A program made the position numbers and the translations under genes. From an uncultured Erysipelotrichaceae bacterium (GTDB lineage Bacteria; Bacillota_I; Bacilli_A; Erysipelotrichales; Coprobacillaceae): a stretch of 9,150 nucleotides of DNA. Below the pieces are notes generated by a model that ran no database searches, had not been told where the DNA came from, and saw only the letters and a list, made by a program, of their open reading frames with translations. Shown here piece after piece: positions 1 to 5,360 of the stretch (position 1 is the first letter of the stretch; each line of letters starts with the position of its first letter). The DNA lies in assembly GCA_900317015.1 (NCBI GenBank), contig ONFH01000277.1, positions 1 through 9,150 of the forward strand, given 5' to 3'.

Positions 1-224
1 GCCCTTTCCTTTAAAGGTCCGGCATAGGCATAGCCGATGATCTTACCATCTAATTCTTCTACTAAATAAGGATACATCTCTAAAGTCTTTTGAATCCGTC
101 CCTGAAACTCAATAAGAGTTGGCACTTTATATTCAAAGGTGATTGCCGTCTGTTCTACGTAATATGCATAGATATCAAGTAAAGCCTGTGCATCCTCTAA
201 AGTTGCCGTTCTGATTTTTAACAT
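1..224 (-). CDS. GNAT acetyltransferase, phosphinothricin acetyltransferase-like (partial)
   Basis: The first 74 codons of a GNAT-fold N-acetyltransferase are visible; the gene runs off the low-coordinate edge. It opens MLKIRTATLEDAQALLDIYA, then has a TAITFEY stretch near residues 26-32, PTLIEF near 35-40, YPYLVEE near 51-57, and GKIIGYAYAGPLKER at 60-74. This order matches the N-terminal half of the Pat/Bar/YwnH subfamily, which acetylates small amines or amino acid analogues with acetyl-CoA in the cytoplasm. The acetyl-CoA loop, normally just after the visible part, is missing, so substrate cannot be judged. The ATG at 224 is preceded by AAAGGGAAG and by its own promoter. It lies downstream of fucO but is separated from it by a terminator. 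Family assignment is fairly secure; function beyond it is not. Confidence 0.85.
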   Translation of the reverse strand, partial: MLKIRTATLEDAQALLDIYAYYVEQTAITFEYKVPTLIEFQGRIQKTLEMYPYLVEELDGKIIGYAYAGPLKER

Positions 225-247
225 GTTTCCACTTCCCTTTTTAATCA

Positions 248-276
248 AGTATACCGATTTGTTTTCCTCAACACAA
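248..276 (-). promoter_or_regulatory. promoter of the GNAT gene
   Basis: On the minus strand TTGTGT (271-276), a 17-nt spacer and TATACT (248-253) form a plausible sigma-A promoter about 24 nt upstream of the ATG at 224. It sits just after the fucO terminator T-run, so the acetyltransferase is probably transcribed separately. Confidence 0.6.
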
Positions 277-279
277 GGC

Positions 280-306
280 AAAAAGAAAAGCTGACCAAAG
301 TCAGCT
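280..306 (-). terminator. intrinsic terminator of fucO
   Basis: A perfect 7-bp stem AGCTGAC/GTCAGCT (289-295 with 300-306) with a 4-nt loop is followed on the minus strand by TTTCTTTTT. It begins 7 nt after the fucO stop codon at 313-315. Confidence 0.85.
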
Positions 307-312
307 GATCCA

Positions 313-1464
313 TTATTTTTTCATAACTTTTCTGATTAATTCTTCGAATTCAGGAATTGTCGTATCTCTTGGGTTACCTGGAGCACAAGCATCAGCAGCT
401 GCATCCTTTGCAAGCTGAGGAATATCTTCTTCCTTTAATCCTTCTACATATTCAGGGATACCGACATCCTTGCCTAACTGTTTAACAGCATCGATGGCAG
501 CCTTACGGTATTCTTCCTGTGACATTTCGTCAACCCCTTGAACGCCCATAGCACGTGCGATTTCTCTGAATCTTTCACCAGTGTATTCCTGGTTCCATTC
601 CATGATGACTGGTAACATGATGGCACATGCAACACCATGAGGTGTGTCATAATGAGCTGAGAATGTATGAGCGATGGAATGAGCGATACCTAAACCAACG
701 TTAGAGAAGCCCATACCAGCGATGTACTGACCTAAAGCCATGCCTTCTTTGCACTTTGGATCACGTTTAACAGCGCCACGTAAGTTCTGAGAAATTAACT
801 TGATGGCTTCAAGATGGAACATATCTGTCATTTCCCATGCAGCCTTTGTAGTATAACCTTCGATGGCATGAGTTAATGCATCCATACCAGTTGAAGCAGT
901 TAAGCTATCAGGCATGCTCATCATCATATCTGGGTCAACAACGGCATACATTGGGATGTCATGTTCATCAACGCAGACGAATTTACGCTGTTTTTCAACA
1001 TCAGTAATAACGTAGTTGATTGTAACTTCAGCAGCAGTACCAGCAGTTGTTGCGACGGCAATTGTTGGAACAGCATGATTCTTTGTAGGTGCAACACCTT
1101 CAAGAGAACGTACATCGGCGAATTCTGGGTTGGCAATGATAATACCGATTGCTTTCGCAGTATCCTGAGCAGATCCACCACCGATGGCGACGATGGCATC
1201 AGCGCCAGCTTCTTTGAATGCTTTGACACCAGCCTGAACGTTTTCAATTGTTGGGTTTGGTTTAACATCTGAGAATAAAGCATAGTCGATGCCGTTAGCT
1301 TCTAATAAGTCAGTGACTTTAGTTGCTACACCAAATTTTACAAGGCCCTTATCTGTAGATACGAAGATCTTCTTGTATCCGGCTGTTTTGATAATATTAG
1401 GAATTTCGTTAATGGCTCCTTTACCATGATATGAAACAGTATTTAATACAATTCTGTTTGCCAT
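313..1464 (-). CDS. fucO: iron-dependent lactaldehyde reductase / propanediol oxidoreductase
   Basis: A 383-residue group III iron-containing alcohol dehydrogenase, the normal family length. It closely follows E. coli FucO as I recall it: MANRIVLN start, NPEFADVRSLEG, TTAGTAAEVTINYVITD, RKFVCVD, MALGQYIAGMGFSNVGLG and GNPRDTT blocks. Family knowledge: the enzyme interconverts L-lactaldehyde and (S)-1,2-propanediol with NAD(H), recycling NAD+ during anaerobic growth on fucose or rhamnose. Visible key residues: GGGS at 95-98 for the dinucleotide, D38 in TDKG (NAD preference in E. coli FucO), and metal ligands D195, H199, H262 and H276. Start: an ATG at 1470 is only 3 nt from GGAG, whereas the ATG at 1464 is 9 nt away and matches the family start, so 1464 is preferred. 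No fucose or rhamnose catabolic genes are visible nearby, so the physiological aldehyde may differ. It has its own promoter, palindrome and terminator. Confidence 0.93.
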   Translation of the reverse strand: MANRIVLNTVSYHGKGAINEIPNIIKTAGYKKIFVSTDKGLVKFGVATKVTDLLEANGIDYALFSDVKPNPTIENVQAGVKAFKEAGADAIVAIGGGSAQDTAKAIGIIIANPEFADVRSLEGVAPTKNHAVPTIAVATTAGTAAEVTINYVITDVEKQRKFVCVDEHDIPMYAVVDPDMMMSMPDSLTASTGMDALTHAIEGYTTKAAWEMTDMFHLEAIKLISQNLRGAVKRDPKCKEGMALGQYIAGMGFSNVGLGIAHSIAHTFSAHYDTPHGVACAIMLPVIMEWNQEYTGERFREIARAMGVQGVDEMSQEEYRKAAIDAVKQLGKDVGIPEYVEGLKEEDIPQLAKDAAADACAPGNPRDTTIPEFEELIRKVMKK

Positions 1465-1502
1465 TTTCATTATCTCCTTTTGTTTTATTTTTCACGAGTA
1501 TA

Positions 1503-1530
1503 ATTATAACGCCATTGTAAGGACTTTCAA
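1503..1530 (-). promoter_or_regulatory. promoter of fucO
   Basis: On the minus strand TTGAAA (1525-1530), a 16-nt spacer and a perfect TATAAT (1503-1508) lie about 40 nt upstream of the fucO ATG. This is the best sigma-A match in the window. The RBS AAAGGAGA is at 1473-1480. Confidence 0.8.
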
Positions 1531-1554
1531 GTTACAAAAATTCGACTTTGTAAC
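1531..1554. promoter_or_regulatory. palindromic operator candidate upstream of fucO
   Basis: A perfect 8-bp inverted repeat, GTTACAAA (1531-1538) and TTTGTAAC (1547-1554), with an 8-bp spacer. It abuts the upstream edge of the -35 box and lies between the TetR-gene terminator and the fucO promoter. No T-run follows it, so it looks like a protein-binding site rather than a terminator. The neighbouring TetR protein (1590-2168) is the natural candidate to bind it; a site just upstream of -35 could serve activation or repression. Confidence 0.6.
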
Positions 1555-1558
1555 ATTC

Positions 1559-1589
1559 AAAAGAAAAATGCCGATTCTAAGATCGACAT
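1559..1589 (-). terminator. intrinsic terminator of the TetR gene at 1590-2168
   Basis: On the minus strand ATGTCGAT pairs with ATCGGCAT (8 bp, one G-U) around a 6-nt loop, followed by TTTTTCTTTT. It begins directly after the stop codon at 1590-1592, so fucO is a separate transcription unit. Confidence 0.85.
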
Positions 1590-2168
1590 TTATAAGATCA
1601 ATTCATTGTTTACGACATCATCATGCTGCTTAGCGATGATCGTAACGATTTCTTCTGGGGTCTCCTTTTTGCCATTTTTGATCCAGGCACAAATGATACC
1701 GACAAAAAAGCCAGCACGAACGGAAATAAAGTATTCAAAGTCATCGAGATCATACATCATGCCACGCTTTTTCAAATATTCAAGAAGGATATTTGCTTTA
1801 TTCACAAATCCTTGATAAATAATATCAATACGTCCATTCTCAAACAGCACTTCTAATAGGCGTGCATGCTCTTCTTTCATCCAGTAACGCATGACATAGA
1901 TCAGCAGTGCATCCTCTTTATGCAGATCAGGAGAAGATGTCACAAACCCGGTCAGCACCTCTTCAAACAGCTGATCCATCTTCCAGGAAAGCAGATCTGT
2001 CACTTCATCAAAGTTGCGATAAAAGGTCGCTCGACTCACTGTCGAAACATGACTGACATCGGAGATCGTAATGGCAGAAAGCGGTCGGCTTTTAAGAAGC
2101 TTCATCAGCGCTTCATACAACATATTGGCCGAACGGGTCGCACGGATATCATCTTTATAGTGATACAT
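1590..2168 (-). CDS. TetR/AcrR family regulator, DhaS-like
   Basis: A 192-residue one-component transcription factor. The N-terminal helix-turn-helix spans about residues 33-53, ending in the typical TVSRATFYRNF, followed by the linker helix DEVTDLLSWKMDQLFEE. The C-terminal half is helical, with FFVGIICAWIKNGKKETPEEI near 154-174. That pattern occurs in DhaS-like TetR proteins; the effector is unknown. The ATG at 2168 has a strong RBS (AAAGGGGTGATC). The gene ends in its own terminator and is followed by fucO on the same strand. Shared GTTACAA half-sites in front of fucO (1531-1554) and in front of this gene (2184-2203) suggest that it controls fucO and itself. That is inference. Lactococcal DhaS is a TetR-type activator, so either sign of regulation is possible. 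Confidence 0.9.
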   Translation of the reverse strand: MYHYKDDIRATRSANMLYEALMKLLKSRPLSAITISDVSHVSTVSRATFYRNFDEVTDLLSWKMDQLFEEVLTGFVTSSPDLHKEDALLIYVMRYWMKEEHARLLEVLFENGRIDIIYQGFVNKANILLEYLKKRGMMYDLDDFEYFISVRAGFFVGIICAWIKNGKKETPEEIVTIIAKQHDDVVNNELIL

Positions 2169-2183
2169 GGGATCACCCCTTTC

Positions 2184-2203
2184 ATGCGTTACAATTGTCG
2201 CAT
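2184..2203. promoter_or_regulatory. imperfect dyad in front of the TetR gene (autoregulatory operator candidate)
   Basis: The plus strand reads ATGCGTTACAATTGTCGCAT. A central palindrome ACAATTGT is flanked by ATGCG and CGCAT arms that are offset by two bases. It lies about 15 nt upstream of the TetR start codon at 2168, next to the RBS. It contains the GTTACAA half-site also found twice in the fucO palindrome. I could not place a convincing promoter for this gene. Confidence 0.4.
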
Positions 2204-2224
2204 AAGTTCATACAGGATGCAATA

Positions 2225-2512
2225 TTAATCAAGCTTCGTAAAGTCGGGATCAAAATAAACCTGATCCTGATGGTTATAAAGGATCGGTGCGACATCCTGC
2301 AGACGACCGGACTCCTGAATGTTATGATGGATCCATTCCATCCCCTGGTGCTTTGAATAAAGCTTAGGAACGAGCGCATGGTTGAACAGTTTGGCTTCCT
2401 TGCCATTGCCATCAAGACCAACTAATGTTTCTGTGTAGAATGTAGAGCCTTTGCCATCAGCCGTTGGTCCATAAACATGTTTGACTTTTACATGACATAT
2501 TTGGCTTTTTTG
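2225..2512 (-). pseudogene. start-less C-terminal gene remnant, family not recognised
   Basis: After a TGA at 2513-2515 the minus strand stays open for 95 codons, to a TAA at 2225-2227. The translation has normal protein character, for example VKVKHVYGPTADGKG near residues 8-22, KLFNHALVPKLYSKHQGMEW near 41-60 and QVYFDPDFTKLD at the end. There is no ATG, GTG or TTG in frame before the Met near residue 58. The frame begins almost against the T-run of the upstream gene's terminator (2517-2546), leaving no room for a promoter and RBS. The simplest reading is a gene that lost its 5' part by deletion. Another frame carries KKAKYVM just before the VKVKH segment, so a frameshift near 2491 may also have occurred. 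I do not recognise the family. Translation from the internal Met is possible, but I see no RBS for it. Confidence 0.55.
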
Positions 2513-2516
2513 TCAC

Positions 2517-2546
2517 AAAAGAAAACATTGAGCCTACACTCAATGT
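2517..2546 (-). terminator. intrinsic terminator after the 117-residue gene
   Basis: A perfect 8-bp stem ACATTGAG/CTCAATGT (2525-2532 with 2539-2546) with a 6-nt loop, followed on the minus strand by TTTCTTTT. It starts 1 nt after the stop codon at 2548-2550. Confidence 0.88.
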
Positions 2547-2547
2547 C

Positions 2548-2901
2548 TTAGTTCAATTTCTTTTTGGTTATCAGCTTTGCTCGTCTCACTTCAAACGTCC
2601 GATAGGTATTCCGTCGGTTCATTTTTAAAGCGAGCGCCTCCGCCCTAGATGCAAGATCATAATCACTTTGATCTTCTTTGATCGCATCCACGAGCTCGTC
2701 TAAAAGCGAATTAACAAATGCGCCTGTTTCCTCTTCATCAAAATAAAGAATGACCGCATGTTCATCGATCGTATACATGATCAAAGAAAAGTTTCCCTCT
2801 TGGAACGAACCTCTGATTTCAAACTTAACGATGGCACGCATCGGTACGACATAAGTCGTCGACCGTTCACTAATACTATTTTTAATCAACAAATCAGCCA
2901 T
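2548..2901 (-). CDS. hypothetical protein, coupled to a TetR gene
   Basis: A 117-residue soluble protein that I do not recognise. It has no signal peptide or membrane segment. Residues 15-55 look like a run of beta strands (TTYVVPMRAIVKFEIRGSF, then FSLIMYTIDEHAVILYF). Residues 56-93 look helical and acidic (DEEETGAFVNSLLDELVDAI onward). The C-terminal end, about 94-115, is strongly basic (MNRRNTYRTFEVRRAKLITKKK), as in proteins that touch nucleic acid or acidic partners, though this proves nothing. The ATG lies 1 nt after the stop of the TetR gene, with an AAAGGA motif 11 nt upstream inside that gene, so translation is probably coupled. A terminator follows directly. The pair thus forms a two-gene unit. 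A role as accessory or effector partner of the regulator is possible but unsupported by sequence. Confidence 0.75.
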   Translation of the reverse strand: MADLLIKNSISERSTTYVVPMRAIVKFEIRGSFQEGNFSLIMYTIDEHAVILYFDEEETGAFVNSLLDELVDAIKEDQSDYDLASRAEALALKMNRRNTYRTFEVRRAKLITKKKLN

Positions 2902-2902
2902 A

Positions 2903-3451
2903 TTATTTAAGATCCTTTAAATAATATTCCAGTTTATCAGGGAGCGCTTCAATCAATAAAGAGGCCATATCGGCGGGTGTCCGCTTCATTCCGTTGACCG
3001 CCCATTCGACGGTCATCGTGATTGAACCATGACAATACATTCTCAGTAGAAAGTCGATGTCTTCTGGCACATCTCCCTGGATCTTCTTCTTGATCACATT
3101 GGTATAGAAGTTATAAATACAGTTATAATCATAGTTTTCTACATTATTATAGTCTTTCGACTTAAAGGCTTCACTAAAGAAGACCTGATCATGCAGGATG
3201 AATTCAAACTTCTTTGTAAGTCCCTGTAAAAGTGTCTCCTGAGCACCGATCTGTAAAAAAGACTGATCGGCCAAGCGTTCAAAGTACCAGTTGACAAGAT
3301 CATACTTATCTTTAAAGTAACGATAAAACGTCTGTCTTGTCATGCCAGAATTTTTGACAATATCAGTGACTGTGATTTTATCTAATGCCTGATGATTCAT
3401 CAGATCTTTGATGCTTTGGGCAAAAATATAGCGTGTATCTTGTTTTTCCAT
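2903..3451 (-). CDS. TetR/AcrR family regulator, DhaS-like (second)
   Basis: A TetR-type transcription factor of 182 residues from the preferred start (188 from the ATG at 3469). The helix-turn-helix is at about residues 26-46, ITVTDIVKNSGMTRQTFYRY, followed by KDKYDLVNWYFERL. The C-terminal ligand domain ends with CHGSITMTVEWAVNGMKRTP and a helix, resembling the DhaS-like group. Start choice: the ATG at 3469 is 13 nt from GGAG, which is long. The ATG at 3451 follows GGTGATC (3455-3461), matches the anti-Shine-Dalgarno sequence, and gives the usual short lead (MEKQDTRY) before helix 1. The gene lies just downstream of the ABC exporter operon, on the same strand but behind its terminator. It could regulate the exporter, its co-transcribed 117-residue partner, or a distant target. 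It differs clearly from the TetR protein at 1590-2168. Confidence 0.88.
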   Translation of the reverse strand: MEKQDTRYIFAQSIKDLMNHQALDKITVTDIVKNSGMTRQTFYRYFKDKYDLVNWYFERLADQSFLQIGAQETLLQGLTKKFEFILHDQVFFSEAFKSKDYNNVENYDYNCIYNFYTNVIKKKIQGDVPEDIDFLLRMYCHGSITMTVEWAVNGMKRTPADMASLLIEALPDKLEYYLKDLK

Positions 3452-3507
3452 TTTGATCACCGGTCTCATTATACATGAAAATCTCCTTCCATTAAAGTGA
3501 TTTAGCT

Positions 3508-3536
3508 ATATTAGAAATTGTACTTGTGATAATGAA
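3508..3536 (-). promoter_or_regulatory. possible promoter of the TetR/117-residue gene pair
   Basis: On the minus strand TAATAT (3508-3513) lies 17 nt from a poor -35, TTCATT (3531-3536), which overlaps the T-run of the ABC operon terminator. The position fits the gene at 2903-3451, but the -35 match is weak. Confidence 0.35.
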
Positions 3537-3561
3537 AAATAGGCATGTTTCCATACCTATT
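3534..3561 (-). terminator. intrinsic terminator of the dehydrogenase-ABC exporter operon
   Basis: A 10-bp stem AATAGGTATG/CATGCCTATT (one G-U; 3538-3547 with 3552-3561) closed by a GAAA tetraloop is followed on the minus strand by TTTCATT. It overlaps the last base of the ABC stop codon. Confidence 0.85.
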
Positions 3562-5360
3562 TATAGTAATGCATTTGTGGCATCTTCTTCATACTGCTGC
3601 GTGTAAAGACGATAATAATAACCTTTATGCTTCATCAAGCTTGCATGTGTGCCCTGTTCAACGATCTTACCATCTTTGACGACTAAGATCACATCGGCAT
3701 CGACAACGGTTGATAAACGATGGGCAATCATAAATGATGTACGCCCTTTTATGACGGTACTGATGGCATGCTGAATGGCTTTTTCGGTCACCGTATCGAT
3801 CGAAGACGTCGCTTCATCCAAGACTAAGATCGCCGGATCGGCTAAAATGGCTCTCGCAAATGATAACAGCTGTTTCTCACCTGTTGAAAGGAGGTCTCCG
3901 CCTTCCCCCACTTCTGAATCTAAGCCATGTCCCATAGAATCGACCACGCTTCTTGCACTGACAAGATCAAGGGCCTGATAGATTTCTTCATCGGTCGCAT
4001 CAGGCTTGCCATAGCGTAAGTTTTCTCTGACCGTTCCCGAGAAGAGCTGAGGAGTCTGTAAGACATATCCTAAATGAGAATGCAGCCAGAGCTGAGAACG
4101 TTCACGCACATCTTTTCCGTCGATCAAGACCTGACCGCTTGTTGGTTCAAAGAAGCGACAGACTAAATTGACAAGTGTTGATTTACCGGCACCGGTCTCA
4201 CCCACGATGGCAACATTCGTGCCCTGTGGCACCTTCAAGTTGAAATGTTCTAGGACCATCTCTTCTCCATCAGGATACTTGAAGCTGACATCTTTAAATT
4301 CCACATCACCATGGAGATCTTCCCAGTTCTCATAGCGAGGATGGAAGACATCCCCATACTTGGCAATGACATCTTGACGATCTTTGACATCACTTTCCGT
4401 CTCCATTAAATGTAAGAAACGTTCAATGTTGGCCTGCACTTGAATGAGAGCACTGAAGACTTCAACGATATACTGAATCGGTTCGATCATGTTTAAAGCA
4501 TACGTCATAAAGACAGACAATGTCCCGATGGCCATTAAACGCTGCATCGTTAACAGGCCACCAGCACTTAAAACGATGGCTAACGCACACGATGACATGA
4601 TCGTGATCGTCGCTGTAAAAAGGGCGGAATAATGCGTCGCATGAATGCTTGTCTGTTTCATGTCCAAAGTATCTTCTTCAAAGTCCTTGGCGATCTTATC
4701 TTCGACGACTAATGTCTTGATCGTTTTGGCACCAGTGATGCCTTCATTAAAGTCACCGGTGATCGTCGAGTTGATCTCTCGGATCTTACGATTCAAAGCG
4801 ATCATATGCTTCTGAAAGAAGGTGATCAAAAAGAATGCGACTGGCATTAAGATCAGTAATAAAACGGCCAGCTTCCAGTTGATAGCGATCATAACGACAA
4901 AGACGGCGACGATATAAGAAGCATTCCAGACGAAGTCCATAATGCGCCAGGTCATAAAGGTCCCAATACGGTCTGTATCACTCATGACCCTTGCTAAAAT
5001 ATAACCGACATTATTGTTGTTAAAATACGAAAATGAGAGTGTCTGCAGATGATTGAATGAGGCATTCTTTAAATCACGGCCAATATCTAATTCGACTTTT
5101 GAACAGATATAAGACGAAATAAAGTTATCAATGACCTGTAACACCAAGATCAAAATATATAAGAACACAAAGTAACCAATCGTATCTAATGTCTTCTTGC
5201 CAATATAATGATTCAAGGCATATCTGTTAAATAATGGATAGGCACTATCGGCGATGGATGAGAGCACGCCTAAGAGACACATCGTGATGATCAAAGGCAG
5301 ATATTTTTTAATATAAGGAAACAGATCCACAAGTCCAAACCATTTTCTTTTCTTAGGCAT
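3561..5360 (-). CDS. heterodimeric ABC exporter, subunit with the catalytic Glu
   Basis: A 599-residue half-transporter: six membrane segments in about residues 18-300, then a nucleotide-binding domain. Motifs: Walker A GETGAGKST (387-395), Q-loop Q435, signature LSTGEKQ (491-497, altered from LSGGQ), Walker B ILVLDE with catalytic E516, and H-loop H547. Family knowledge: such type IV exporters (BmrCD, YfiBC, TM287/288) export drugs or other hydrophobic compounds from the cytoplasm. The altered signature faces the partner's degenerate Walker B, so this subunit supplies E516 to the one consensus ATP site. Start: the frame stays open to an upstream ATG at 5450, but ATG 5360 has a near-perfect RBS (GGAGGTGAG) and opens with MPKKRKWFGLVDLF as expected. 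It overlaps the preceding stop by 8 nt (ATGCCTAA). It is the last gene of the operon. Substrate unknown. Confidence 0.93.
   Translation of the reverse strand: MPKKRKWFGLVDLFPYIKKYLPLIITMCLLGVLSSIADSAYPLFNRYALNHYIGKKTLDTIGYFVFLYILILVLQVIDNFISSYICSKVELDIGRDLKNASFNHLQTLSFSYFNNNNVGYILARVMSDTDRIGTFMTWRIMDFVWNASYIVAVFVVMIAINWKLAVLLLILMPVAFFLITFFQKHMIALNRKIREINSTITGDFNEGITGAKTIKTLVVEDKIAKDFEEDTLDMKQTSIHATHYSALFTATITIMSSCALAIVLSAGGLLTMQRLMAIGTLSVFMTYALNMIEPIQYIVEVFSALIQVQANIERFLHLMETESDVKDRQDVIAKYGDVFHPRYENWEDLHGDVEFKDVSFKYPDGEEMVLEHFNLKVPQGTNVAIVGETGAGKSTLVNLVCRFFEPTSGQVLIDGKDVRERSQLWLHSHLGYVLQTPQLFSGTVRENLRYGKPDATDEEIYQALDLVSARSVVDSMGHGLDSEVGEGGDLLSTGEKQLLSFARAILADPAILVLDEATSSIDTVTEKAIQHAISTVIKGRTSFMIAHRLSTVVDADVILVVKDGKIVEQGTHASLMKHKGYYYRLYTQQYEEDATNALL

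Noticed and set aside
961..1272. Plus-strand open frame of about 103 codons opposite fucO
   Set aside because: It lies wholly antisense to a strongly conserved enzyme gene, has low-complexity Cys/Ser/Asn-rich composition, and no RBS.
1531..1554. Rex-type redox operator
   Set aside because: The half-sites resemble TTGTnA, but spacing and core do not match the known Rex consensus TTGTTAA-N4-TTAACAA.
1866..2228. Plus-strand open frame of 120 codons opposite the TetR gene
   Set aside because: Mirror of the regulator's codons; His/Arg/Ile-rich composition without domain character or RBS.
2182..2421. Minus-strand open frame of 79 codons
   Set aside because: It overlaps the start-less remnant in another frame; its Arg/Ser/Ile-rich translation is not protein-like, whereas the remnant's frame is.
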